Shown here one piece after another: positions 11,991-21,357 of a stretch of DNA of 64,000 nucleotides. The stretch's first letter is position 1, and each line of letters begins with the position of its first letter. The notes under the pieces were generated by a model that saw nothing but the letters and a program-made list of their open reading frames with translations, searched no databases and had not been told where the DNA came from. The DNA is from Chara braunii (taxonomy: Eukaryota; Streptophyta; Charophyceae; Charales; Characeae): contig BFEA01000121.1 in NCBI GenBank assembly GCA_003427395.1, forward strand, positions 670,649-734,648, in the 5' to 3' direction. The translations under genes and the position numbers were made by a program.

Positions 11991-12090
11991 ATTGTTATGA
12001 TGTTATCCAATTGAATTGATTGATTCGATTGGATCTTGATTTCGAAAATCAAGATCCAATCGAATCAATCGATTCGATTGGATAACAATT
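11991..12090. repeat. Array palindrome 4
   Basis: About 100 bases. The arms GATTCGATTGGATCTTGATT and AATCAAGATCCAATCGAATC are exact reverse complements around a short centre, and complementarity continues outward through TTATCCAAT/GATTGGATAA. Confidence 0.9.
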
Positions 12091-12115
12091 GTTGTTATTT
12101 TTTTTTTTCCAATTA

Positions 12116-12175
<60 letters not shown>

Positions 12176-12707
12176 GTTGGTTGATTGATTGATTGATTGA
12201 TAGCACATACAATGAAGTAATGAGTCAATGTTCACGCCCTCAGGCCACACCAACACAGTATCCAAAGTCGCTCCCCTCTGCTCGACCTCCTCCTCCCTCC
12301 TCCTCCTCGGTGATCCTCCATCCTCCTCGGCGATCCTCCTCCTTCCTCCTTCTCTCCTCCTCCTCCTCCTCCTCCTCCTCCTCCTCGACGATCCTCCTTC
12401 CTCCTCCTCCTCCTCCTCGCCTTCTCCTCCGTTTCCTCCTCCTCCGTCTCCTTCTCCTCCGCCGCCTCCTCCTCCTTCCTCCTCCTTCTCAGCGATCCTC
12501 CTTCCTCCTCCTCCTCCTTGGCGATCCTCCTTCCTCCTCGTCCTCCTCGCCTCCTCCTCTTCTTCCTCCTCCTACGCCTCCTCCTCCTCCTTTGCCTCCT
12601 CCTCCTCCTCCTCCTCCTCTTCGTCCTCGTCCTTCTCCTCCTCCTCGTCGCCTTCTAGACAACACTTGTGCAGAGTAGATACACGACATCTCCTGGTTAT
12701 GTAGCAG

Positions 12708-12965
12708 TTGAGGAGGAGGAGGAGGAGGAGGAGGAGGATGAAAAAGAAGAAGATGAGGAGTTGGAGGAGGAGGAGGAGGAGGAGGAGGAGGAGGAGGAGG
12801 AGGAGGAAGAGGAAGGAGTAGAAGAGGAGGAGGAGGAAGAAGAGGAAGAAGAAGTAGAAGAAAAGGAGGAGGAGGAAGAGGAAGAGGAAGAGGCGGACGA
12901 TAAGGAGGATGAAGAAGAAGATGAGGAGGTGGAGGAGAAGAGCGAGGAAGAGGAGGAGGAGGCCG
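12708..12965. repeat. (GGA/GAA)n purine tract
   Basis: About 260 bases of GAG/GGA/GAA triplets on the plus strand, the reverse complement in composition of the CTC tracts to its left. Only about 50 bases (12657-12707) separate the two polarities. It translates as a glutamate run on one strand and a serine run on the other, as expected from triplet DNA. Confidence 0.9.
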
Positions 12966-13498
12966 AAAGCTCACCTCGTTGCAGCCGCAACAGGACGCTC
13001 CTGGCGAAGGCTCCAACGACGGCGGCGATGGCTCCAACAGCACAACAACTGGGTAGTGGGGAAACAGAGGCAGCACGCCGTCAGCGCCGACAGCCCCAGC
13101 ACACCGATGGCAGGTGGGGACGAGCAGCAGGCACCACGTGACGGGGCAGCGCTGCAGCGGCCTACTGCTTCGGATGAGCGCCGCACTACTCCAGGGTACT
13201 GGGTCGAATTCGAATTCAAAAAGTAGCCCGATCTGGGCCGTCGATGTTAGTCGATCGACGGCCTAGATCGGGCCATCAATATTTTAAATCCGGTAGGGCC
13301 CTTACCGGATCCGCCTCCAAGGCGGGGTTCTGAAGCTCGATCAAAACCCCTGCCCACCCATAAACCCCATAAAATAGACCTGCGCCTATTTTGCGCAGGC
13401 CCCGGAATGGTAATTTCCGGGTTCTCCCAGGTCCCTTCTTCCAGCCGGATAATTCGGATGGCCCTGGGGCATCCGGATATCCGGAAAAAAAACTTAGG
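12966..13498. other. Non-coding spacer with two adjacent dyads
   Basis: After the purine tract there is about 250 bases of GC-rich unique sequence. Then come two inverted repeats: 13229-13275 (arms CCCGATCTGGGCCGTCGA and TCGACGGCCTAGATCGGG, close complements) and 13290-13312 (ATCCGGTA, GGGCCC, TTACCGGAT). A further small hairpin, CCTGCGC/GCGCAGG, lies at 13379-13399. No gene seen. Confidence 0.6.
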
Positions 13499-13654
13499 TT
13501 ATATCTCAGATTACAATAATGACACCCTCATGTTCATGGGGTCTCTATTTTGTCTCCATTAGTCTCAATTTTGATCCCTCAATGCTCCAATTTTCTTTTG
13601 ACAACCTTTTTTCTGAGTAGAGCCACTCGGGGCTCTATCTTCTTATGTCTAGCT

Positions 13655-15147
13655 AGTCCGAGATATCTCGGACTGCTGGGCAACCTTTTCCATCATCATA
13701 ATTTTGCTTTATTGTCTCCCGTGGATCTCCCACTTGATCCCACTAGTGCTTGCACTAGTGATGCTAATATTTTTCACCATTTGTTCGCTTTGCGTGACAA
13801 TTCCTCATATTGGGTCATGGTTTCCTTGGGACATCTCAAGTGCCCGCCACTCTCCCCGTACTAGTTTCATTTCTTTGTCACGCCGGTAATCCCGCGGGTG
13901 CATGTCTCATTTTTCGACTGTTTTTATTTGGACTCATGTAGTCCCCGGTATCGTCTCGGACGACGTCCCATTTTTATTTTGGGACTTCCTTATCCTTGTC
14001 AGTTTCAATATCCCCTCCTCAAGGGCCCCATGTGTGCCGATTATTCTTGGTCGCGAGATCCTTATCTCACGGTTGTCGTTTACCGTCTCTATTTGCCTCA
14101 TGCCGGAGTCACAGTTTTCTAGCCTTTTGGGTTTGCCATGGCTATTTTTTCCCTTGGCCTAGGCATCCTTATGCAGTCCGTTATTTCTCGGACTGCAACT
14201 GTGGTCATTGTCCTAGTCCCACAACCCCACAACTTGCCCCAAATTGAAAGAAAATGAAACACTTATTTTTTAAGTGCATCCGGGCTCAATATTGACTCCG
14301 GATGCACTTAAAATATTTGTTTTCCCTTCCCCATGCAGTCCGTTGTAACTCGGACTGCAGTAGGGGTCAATTTCTTAGCCCTATTGCCCCACAGCTAACC
14401 TAAAACTTAAGGAAAAGGAAACAACCAACTTTCAAGTGCATCCGGGCTCAATATTGGTTCCGAATGAACCCAAAACATGTGTTTCTCTTCCCCTATGCAA
14501 TCCGTTGTATCTCGGTTGTATGGGGCCTTGATTTTTCTTGATTTTCTATGCAAAATCAAACGAAAATTGAGGTCCTTTGCAACCGTCATATTCCAGAATG
14601 TATCTAGTCACGGATGTCTCTTCCCAAGTGACCGTTTTTTACCGTTAAGGTCTTTTTTTTTTTCCCCTCCTTTTTTGGACAGTAGGGACATGCCAGTCCC
14701 TACTTGTGGCAGTCTCTACCGTCGGCCAACTCACTCACTGCCTCTCACTCCTTCTGTCTTATTCTTCCATCTTTTTTTTTTCTTTCCCTTCCTTTTTCTA
14801 ACATGCCAAGTGTCAAGTGATCGTTAAGGTTTTTTTAGGCCCTTCCTATTAGTTTTGGCCCTCCCTATGCCCATGGTGCAGTCCGTTATATCTCGGACTG
14901 CAATTGTGGTTCCCTCATGCCCATGGGAGTCTCCCTTTACCTCTATTTATTGCACACAGTGACCCCTTAAACTTCGATTTTCTCCCGGAGGCCTATTTTT
15001 CACATGGAGTCTCTTTTGACTTCAATTTCTTGAGGGAGGCTGATCCGAGATTTTTCGGATCGCTCCCATGCCTCCTCCTTCATGTTTCTTTTCTTTTTCT
15101 TTTCCTTTTGTTTTTTTTATTTGCTCCCACTAGTGTTTGCACTAGTG
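13655..15147. repeat. Field of short perfect palindromes
   Basis: Within C/T-rich non-coding DNA one hairpin word recurs: AGTCCGAGATATCTCGGACT (13655-13674, perfect), then GCAGTCCG/CGGACTGC pairs with 8-base loops at 14173-14196, 14335-14358 and 14878-14901. A second word, CACTAGTGCTTGCACTAGTG, is at 13741-13760, with a near copy at 15128-15147. A third is a 12-bp-arm hairpin (AAGTGCATCCGG / CCGGATGCACTT) at 14272-14309. Short open frames across this region have no recognisable domains. Confidence 0.8.
14173..14520 (+). repeat. Two tandem ~162-bp units
   Basis: Units starting at 14173 and 14335 share order and wording: the GCAGTCCG hairpin, a CCTAGTCCCACA/CCTATTGCCCCACA segment, an A-rich GAAA stretch, AAGTGCATCCGGGCTCAATA, and a TTTTCCCTTCCCC-type end. 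A third, decayed start (GCAATCCGTTGTATCTCGG) is at 14497. Confidence 0.75.
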
Positions 15148-15297
15148 GTGCCAATATTCTTCGTCGTCAAAATCTCGATCTTGACGATGCATCTTGCTTT
15201 AATTATTTTTTCCTCATGCCGCTCAGCAGTTCCTCTTGAGATTTTCTCATGTCCGCGCCACTTGTCCCGTGCTAGTCCTTAGTACTTATCCCGCCTG

Positions 15298-15468
15298 GTA
15301 GTCCCCGACGCTTTGTCCCGTCAGTGGTCCCCGACACTTTGTCTCGTCCCCGATACTTTGTCCCGTCGGTGGTCCCCGACACTTTATCTCATTAGTGGTC
15401 CTTGACACTTTCTCCTGCCCGTGGTCCCCGATATTTTGTCCCGTCGATGGTCCCCGACACTTTGTCCT
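15298..15468 (+). repeat. ~31-bp tandem repeat
   Basis: Five to seven imperfect copies of a unit built on GTGGTCCCCGACACTTTGTC followed by CCGTC or a variant. Some copies are shortened. Confidence 0.85.
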
Positions 15469-16075
15469 TTCTTTCTCTAGTGCTTTTTGGTCGTCAAGGC
15501 CCCCTTTCCGTATGGCCTTGACACCCCGTTGTGATCCTTACTTTCTAGTGTCCCGCGGCCACCAGGGTTGTCCACATTTCGACTTCACTATTCTCTTGTC
15601 ATCTGTCGTGCCCCACTTGTTCAGTTCATGGCCCCTCGGGTCCTTGTCATGCCGAATTCGAATGACCCTCTTGGCCCCATGCTATGCCCCTATGTGCCCA
15701 TGTCCTGTCACTCACTTGCTTGCCATTGTCGGGTCCTTCACTCGGCGGTCCCATCCTAGTCCTTTGTCTTTTCTCTCTCTCCTGTCTCTTTTCTCCAGAT
15801 TTCTCTGTCGTGCATAACTTGGCTATATACTGGCTCTCAAGTGTCAGGACATTATTCGGGATCCAAAGGTCCCTACAACGAGAAGGAAGACGAAGGAGGA
15901 AACTAAGAACGAGAAGAAGATCAAGCGAGGAAGAAAGGAAGTGGAGAAGAAAGAAGAGAAGGGGAAGGAGAGAGAAACCATAGCCGAGGTGAAAAGAAGA
16001 TAGTAGGAAGGGGAAAGAAGAAGGGGAGTGAAGGTTGGTGGAAGAGAAGGGGTTGGCAGCCATAGCCGAGTTGAG
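15469..16075. other. Non-coding, purine-rich right half
   Basis: C/T-rich to about 15850, then A/G-rich (GAAGGAAGACGAAGG-type words) to about 16060. Again a change of strand polarity without a gene. Nothing else recognised. Confidence 0.5.
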
Positions 16076-16294
16076 CATTGACCAAAACGTTGACCGGGGA
16101 GTTGACCGGTGTTGATCAAGGTGTTGACCAAAGTTTACCAAAGTTGACCTTTGCGTTGACCGAGGTGTTCATCGGGGTTGACCCGGGCGTTGACTGAGGA
16201 GTTGATTAGCGTTGATTAAGGCGCTAACCGGAAAGTTGACCAGCATTGACTAGCATTGATAGCATTGACCGGAGTTGTTGACCCCGAATTTGAC
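16076..16294 (+). repeat. Cluster of TTGAC words
   Basis: Thirteen TTGAC words in about 220 bases, mostly GTTGACC spaced 10-20 bases apart. This fits a decayed short tandem repeat. TTGAC(C/T) is also the core of the plant W-box bound by WRKY factors, but there is no gene start beside it. Confidence 0.7.
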
Positions 16295-16985
16295 GAAGCT
16301 AAAGCTGGTATACTCTCGTGAAGCCTTCAGTCTGTCCCCTCACCCTATGGATGTGCACTCACCCCATGGTACTTGCTGAGTTTGTTTGTCTTTTCTTTTC
16401 TCATTGAGTCTCTTATGTCCAGGTGATAGAAACTCCGTGTATAAGGTCGTAGACCTGTCTTCACGAAACCCACACGGGCTGATTAGGGAAGTTGTCCATG
16501 TTTTACGACTGACATGTCCCAGGGGACTAACCCGCCCAAGGACTAGTATAGACCGGTGGGCTGCTCAATGTGCCATGGTCGACCCAAAATCCGAGTTGTG
16601 GGCTGCAGAACTAATTGTCTACGTCTTGAGAGGACTTGCTGATCGCGTCGTCCTGTTTACGACGTTAAACAATTCCTGAGGAGTTATGGGGGAGCTCCTT
16701 AAATGTCTCCGGACCAGCAGTAAGGTCCTGTAGTGACATCTTTAGTAGTAGGTCTAGGTTAGAGATCATAGTTGACAGGGTCCTAAAGGGATTTTATAGA
16801 CCTTGGAGAGTCAACTGTCACTCAGTGGGTAGGTCTAAGTGGTGAAGAGTGGGACAGTCCCTTGTCGTACACCTATCACCATGGATGACTATCCGATGTA
16901 CAGCTTGCTGGTGGGGTTCTCCCTCTAGGAAACCCTCTGGCGTCTCCTTTTTCCGTTAGGCTTCTGAAACACATTCACGTGTAGA
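16295..16985. other. Leader region of Ty3 relic 1, no certain gene
   Basis: Contains an open stretch ending at 16679 (residues such as SELWAAELIVYVLRGLADR) that I cannot assign. It may be 5' untranslated or LTR sequence of the element that begins coding at about 16986. No LTR partner or primer-binding site was identified. Confidence 0.35.
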
Positions 16986-17745
16986 GTGGAGACGAGGGGT
17001 GGTACTGGGACCACTCCGTACAGGAAGGAGCAGGAGGAGGAGACTGCCAAGATTCTGGATGAGCAGAAGACCAAAATGGAGAAGAGGGAGTTAGTGAAAC
17101 AAGCCAAGAAGTTAGCCTTGAAGGTGGTCCCAGGAGCAGGCCGCAAAGAAGAAGTAGTTGGAGGAAGAGATGGAAAGGTTGAAAAAGGAAGAGAAAGAAA
17201 AGGTAAATACGGTGGAAGAAGAAGAAGAGGTGGAGGAAGAGGTACCCTGGTAAGAAACGTTAAAAGAGAGAAGGGGGTATCGAGTGGTATGAAGACGGAG
17301 GATCAGTGGATGGAGAAGAAGGTGTTGAAATGGGTTGCCAATCTATTTCTGGGTGAAGAAGACAATGTTATATGTCCCCGGAGCAAAACAGGAGGCGGTG
17401 ATAAGAGAGTTAGTTGTAGAAGAAGACCCCCTACGTTGCCAAACACTGGAAGAAGAAAAGAAGTTGAAGTGGAAATTACGCCTCACAGGAGAGAAAAGGC
17501 GACAAATGGAGGAGGCTGATAAAATGGTGGAGGAGTTGAAGGTGGTCGAGGAGAAAAGAAAACAAATGGAAGGTCAGACACACTTGCAGGGAAAGATGGA
17601 GGTTATGGTTTGGAATATAGAATTTCTGGAAAAAGTCGGGCAAGAGAAGTATCAGTTCATTAGGGGCCAAGATATAGCCTTGCAGTCTATACGGTTGGAC
17701 TTTAGAGAGTTCGTGCACAAAATGATGATGCATGTAGGCACATAA
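16986..17745 (+). pseudogene. Gag N-terminal coiled-coil region (relic 1)
   Basis: Charged, helix-favouring sequence typical of the N-terminal part of plant Ty3 Gag. It begins with KEQEEETAKILDEQKTKMEK and moves to another frame at about 17130 (LEEEMERLKKEE, VEEEEEVEEEV). It continues from about 17335 with YVPGAKQEAVIRELVVEEDP and EEKKLKWKLRLTGEKRRQME, ending at 17745 (DFREFVHKMMMHVGT). At least two frameshifts and several stops break it. The heptad-like Glu/Lys pattern suggests a coiled coil for multimerisation. Family assignment rests on context and composition; no catalytic motif is expected here. Confidence 0.65.
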
Positions 17746-17871
17746 ATGAAGGTGAGAGTATAAAACACAGAGCACTTCTACACGGGTGCAACAGAGGGTG
17801 CCAAGCTGGCAAGTCCAAAGTAGGAGGAAGTATGCCCCCCTAGAGATTCAGTTAAAGGGAATTTCTCTAAT

Positions 17872-18666
17872 TCCTATAGTGGGAAGAAGGGGCAAGACTT
17901 TGACAATTGGGAGGCGAACATTATTTCCTATGTTCACCTCAAGAAGATTTTGCCTGAGGAGCAAGTTTTAATTACTTTCCATGCCCTCAAGGATGAAGCA
18001 GCAAGCATCCCGCGATCACTCGGTCGTGCAGTCAACTGCGAAAATAATATGGTAGCTTACTCCATGAACACCTCCCTAAACGAATTTTTCAAATTGATGT
18101 GTGAAAGATTTGTCGATGCCACTAGAAAGATTAGAGTTTTTGATAAATTGCAAACCCTCCACTCTGGTCAGTGGGAGAGCGTAGGGGCACTCAAGGGAGT
18201 TATGGATGAGTTGGTTGCCGCCCCTGACCATGGGTTCACTGAAACCCAATTGGTCCAACTGTTTTATCGTACCATGCCCGAGCCTTTGAGTGAGCATTTC
18301 TTTGAGAAGAGCAAGGAGACTACTATGACCTACGATACCCTGAGTAGGGAAGTAGTGACTTTTGAAGCCCAGTCCATGCTAGTTTCTACCTTTTGGCACA
18401 AAGATTTTGACAAGGGGCAAAAATGGAAGGGGTATACCATCTCCGAGCAAGTCAGGGCCAAGGATCATTTGATCCTTACTTTAGATGCGGGTGGTATGGA
18501 AGAGGTCCCATATAGCCAAATAGAGTGGGGCCTAGAGGAGGAGGACATTGACAATGGTCAGGAGAGGACTTACACTGCTGTCGCGGCTGGAGGGAGGCCG
18601 CATGGAAGAGGAGGAGGACGGGGCCGAGGGGCCGGGCCTCTAGTGGTTGAGGACAGAGCGATCTAG
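17872..18666 (+). pseudogene. Gag capsid-like domain (relic 1)
   Basis: About 260 codons in one frame, the longest intact piece of relic 1. It would form the structural capsid of virus-like particles in the cytoplasm. It opens with GQDFDNWEANIISYVHLKKI and ALKDEAASIPRSLGRA, continues with LNEFFKLMCERFVDATRK and LFYRTMPEPLSEHFF (Gag retrotransposon helices), and ends in a Gly/Arg-rich tail (GRGGGRGRG), which often binds RNA. The region just upstream is in the same frame but interrupted by stops, and no ATG fits as an authentic start. The domain is recognisable by pattern. Confidence 0.75.
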
Positions 18667-18763
18667 GGATTGGCGGCAGAGGTAACCGCCAAGAGGGAGG
18701 CAGGGGTCAAGAACCCCTGCAAAACCGCTCTCGTTTCAACTGATAACCTCCCAGGGGGTGTGA

Positions 18764-18952
18764 ATGACATACTGGTTTGCCACAAGGCAGACCCTGAGAA
18801 GAGTTGGGCTTAGAACAGACAATGTGGCAGAAAATAATATACCACGATCAATGTATCTATTGCAAGGATCCGAGAAACTCATTAAATACTGCCCCAAATA
18901 TAGAGATGTCCGGCGAGCTGCTGCTCAAGCAGCAAAAGGCAACCGTCGGTAG
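18764..18952 (+). pseudogene. Degenerate CCHC zinc knuckle (relic 1)
   Basis: Nucleic-acid-binding knuckle at the end of Gag. QCIYCKDPRN is read in one frame (Cys codons at 18852 and 18861) and KYCPKYRDVRRAAAQA in the next (Cys at 18890), so one base is missing between them. Corrected for that, the spacing is C-x2-C-x4-N-x4-C: the metal-binding His is replaced by Asn. Both the frameshift and the residue change make it non-functional. Confidence 0.6.
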
Positions 18953-19116
18953 GGGTCGCAACTGCCCTTACCACTATAGACCATGTGGAGAAGAATGCGC
19001 GCACCACAGAGAAACTCCCAAACCACATGTGTCTATGGCAGAGGTGTTGGCCGATATCTAGGTAGTTGAAGGAGAGGATTTCGTTATGGGCCAATATGAA
19101 AAAGGATGGAAAATGA

Positions 19117-19476
19117 CAACTAGTATAAGTAGACATAGAAATCCTTAAAGGCAAGGTAGGGGCCCTTATAAAGAGTGGGGTCACCCGCAACTATGTCAGT
19201 TGAAAAACGGTGTAGAAGCTTAAGCTTAATCTAAAGGTCTAAGAACTAGAAGAACCTATAGTCATTATCCTTGCAGACAATCGCTGTATGCGAGTCGAGG
19301 ATTATGTCGAGGGAGTCTAGACATATTTTTGCCTAGAGAAAGATGGGAAGGTAGAGAGAGTTCTTCATTTACTGACTCTCTTTGTAAAGGACAATCACCC
19401 ATTCGATATGGTCCTGGGAATGGACAGAGGAGAGGCCGCAGGGGCTACACTCTATCCGAGAGAGCACGAGTGTGGG
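19117..19476 (+). pseudogene. Retropepsin-like protease remnant (relic 1)
   Basis: Aspartic protease that would cut the polyprotein. The segment VGALIKSGVTRNYVS occupies the position of the usual DSGAT active-site loop, but Lys (AAG, 19171-19173) stands where the catalytic Asp belongs. A stop follows directly. The later part PFDMVLGMD (about 19399-19425) matches the second conserved strand (the ILG motif region). Several stops separate the two. Called from its place between knuckle and RT and from these two motifs. Confidence 0.6.
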
Positions 19477-19513
19477 CTCTCTAGTCCATCAGGCAAATGT
19501 AAGACTGCTCGCC

Positions 19514-19592
19514 TGTTTCATGTGTCAGGGGTAGACAAACCTCTAGCACATTGTTATCTCAGCGCTCCCACGTTCGTGCGATTAGTCAAGGA
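19514..19592 (+). repeat. 79-bp block left of the assembly gap
   Basis: Begins TGTTTCATGTGTCAGGGGTA and ends ATTAGTCAAGGA at the first N. The identical 79 bases recur at 19733-19811, immediately right of the gap. An exact duplicate on both sides of a run of N usually means overlapping contig ends that were not merged. Confidence 0.9.
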
Positions 19593-19732
19593 NNNNNNNN
19601 NNNNNNNNNNNNNNNNNNNNNNNNNNNNNNNNNNNNNNNNNNNNNNNNNNNNNNNNNNNNNNNNNNNNNNNNNNNNNNNNNNNNNNNNNNNNNNNNNNNN
19701 NNNNNNNNNNNNNNNNNNNNNNNNNNNNNNNN
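19593..19732. other. Assembly gap (140 N)
   Basis: Run of N between the protease and reverse transcriptase parts of relic 1. Apparent open frames crossing it are meaningless. Confidence 0.99.
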
Positions 19733-19811
19733 TGTTTCATGTGTCAGGGGTAGACAAACCTCTAGCACATTGTTATCTCAGCGCTCCCACGTTCGTGCGA
19801 TTAGTCAAGGA
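19733..19811 (+). repeat. 79-bp block right of the assembly gap
   Basis: Exact copy of 19514-19592. It continues without a break into EQLEEHVFMPYVRPI, so this copy is the one joined to the RT part. Confidence 0.9.
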
Positions 19812-20046
19812 ACAATTAGAAGAACACGTTTTTATGCCCTATGTTAGGCCTATCACTTAGCCAAAGGAAGAGGAACACACTAATCTAACTATTGCCAAGT
19901 TACTGCAAGAATATGTAAACTTGTCTTAGCCGCCTACATGAGTAGTATCGCGGCCAATCTAGCATCACATTTTAGATAGAGCCTGGCAGTAGGACTCCTA
20001 AGGAAGCCATCTATAGAATGTCCCCAAGGGAGCAGAGAAGGTGCGC

Positions 20047-20720
20047 AATCGGTTAAATGAATTCCTTGAAAAGGGTTAGATTATGCCTAGTTCCTCTCCA
20101 TGTGGTGCGTGTGTTCTGTTTATCCCCAAGAAGGAGGGAGAGTTTTGAGAGTGCATCGACTATAAGGGTCTTAATGTTGTCACAGTAAAGAATGCAGAAC
20201 CACTTCCCCAGATAGATGATCTGTTAGATCGGGTGCAGGGTTGCAAGTACTTCTCTAAGATAAAGTTGAAATGTGGCTATCATCAGATAGAGGTGCATCA
20301 TGATGATCAGTACAAGACGGCATTCAAGGCTAGATATGGGCACTACGAGTTTATAGTGATGCCCTTTGGACTAACCAACGCACCGGTCACATCCCAACGT
20401 TGCATGAATGATTTGTTTAAGTCGTGGTTAGATAGGTTTGTGATTGTGTACTTAAACGACGTTCTAGTTTTTAGTAAGACACTCCAAAAACACGAGGGTA
20501 TTGGAAAAGCTACCTTCAAGATCAACGCAAAGAAGTGCACGTGGGCCAAGACGCAAGTTCTGTACTTGGGTCACGTTCTAGATGAAGATGGAATAAAACG
20601 AGAGGACAATAAGATAGCATCGATTAGAGACTGGTCAATTCTCTGCACATTGACAGAGTTGCGCTAATTTTCAGGCCTAACAAACTATTATTGGAAGTTC
20701 GTAAGAAACTTTTCTTCTAT
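20047..20720 (+). pseudogene. Ty3-type reverse transcriptase, inactive (relic 1)
   Basis: Fingers and palm of a Ty3/gypsy RT. In order: SSPCGACVLFIPKKEGEF, CIDYKGLNVVTVKNAEPLPQ, motif A FSKIKLKCGYHQI (20248-20286), TAFKARYGHYEF, motif B VMPFGLTNAP, motif C VIVYLNDVLVFS (ending near 20475), YLGHVLDEDGI, and after a stop the connection LTNYYWKFVRNFSSIAAPVR. Motif A has Lys where the catalytic Asp is expected, and motif C reads YLND instead of YLDD. In-frame stops interrupt the N-terminal part and the connection. Domain identity is certain from the motif order; activity is excluded. Confidence 0.9.
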
Positions 20721-20760
20721 CGCTGCACCCGTTCGCCGATTGCTAAAGAAAGAAACAATT

Positions 20761-20905
20761 TAGAGTGAACCTTGATAGAGTACCCAGAAGAAGCTAAAGT
20801 GGGCCTTGATAGAGTACCAGAAGATTGCTAAGGAAATTGTCTTCGTAAGAGACTGTACGTCGGCCCTGAAGAAGTTAAAGTGGGCCTTGATAGAGTACCC
20901 AGTCC
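20761..20905 (+). repeat. Short internal duplication before RNase H
   Basis: The phrase CTTGATAGAGTACCCAG or a near copy occurs three times (about 20771, 20806 and 20887). GAAG(A/T)(A/T)A-type words followed by AAAGTGGGCCTTGATAGAGT occur twice. It probably arose by local slippage after the element died. Confidence 0.7.
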
Positions 20906-21357
20906 TCAAGGTAGCCGATCCGTCCTTATCTTTTGTTGTCACTACTTATGCACATCAATACCGTATATGTGTTGTTTTACAGCAAGATGATGGCAATGGG
21001 TATAGACCTGTAGAGTTCATGTCTGCTAGAATGCCTTCAGAAATGATCGCGACATTGACGTCCAACAGTGAACTGTACGCTCTCAGGCAAGCATTAGATC
21101 ACTGGAAACACTATTTGCTTGGGAGGCACTTCAAAGTCTACTCAGACCAAAAGGCATGGAGGTGGTTGAAGACTCAGGTCAGGATGACACCTAAGCTTAG
21201 TACGTGGGCCGCAGAGAGAGACGAGTTTTACTTTGAGCTCACGTCTGTCAAACGGAAGTATAACGTAGTTGCGGACACTCTAAGTAGAAAAGCTGGCTAC
21301 ATTTGGAGCAATAGTTCCCTATCTGGACATAGGGAAGGACCTGCAACAAAAAGTTAA
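20866..21357 (+). pseudogene. Ty3 RNase H domain, inactive (relic 1)
   Basis: Would degrade the RNA strand of the RNA/DNA hybrid. Recognised by LSFVVTTYAHQYRICVVLQQ, RPVEFMSARMPSEM, ELYALRQALDHWKHYLLGR, FKVYSDQKAWRWLKTQ and KYNVVADTLSRKAG, in normal order and spacing. The first catalytic Asp (normally TTDAS) is Tyr (TAT, 20947-20949), and the second acidic position (usual YERELYAL) reads SNSELYAL. The third, YSD, is kept. After LSRKAG the correct continuation is in another frame (GAIVPYLDIGKDLQQKVK), so a further frameshift exists. Confidence 0.85.

Larger units (their letters stand above)
8200..12656. repeat. Tandem array of ~1.03-1.05-kb composite units
   Basis: Two partial and three full units. 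A unique anchor (GGAATTTGAGTGTGAACGAT and variants) starts at 9038, 10068 and 11117, giving periods of 1030 and 1049. Each unit runs in order: about 160 bases of unique sequence; a CTC/TCC tract (9203-9609, 10223-10622, 11278-11744); a GCAGTCCGACAGATCACGCG block; TCGATGAAAA with a poly(A) run; an (AATC)n tract (8612-8780, 9724-9847, 10737-10813, 11856-11970); a palindrome; poly(T); and a (GATT)n tract (8999-9030, 9967-10054, 11052-11111, 12114-12200). The left unit lacks the unique part. The last unit (from 12202) lacks the first ~80 bases of the anchor and ends in its CTC tract. All long open frames here are translations of the simple sequence. One N is at 8632. Confidence 0.9.

Noticed and set aside
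12668-13141. Glutamate-rich acidic protein
   Set aside because: It depends entirely on the GGA/GAA tract; the opposite strand is equally open as poly-serine, and the non-repetitive tail has no recognisable domain.
13740-15147. Palindromes as Rho-independent terminators or CRISPR repeats
   Set aside because: No U tract follows consistently, there are no regularly spaced unique spacers, and the context is eukaryotic.
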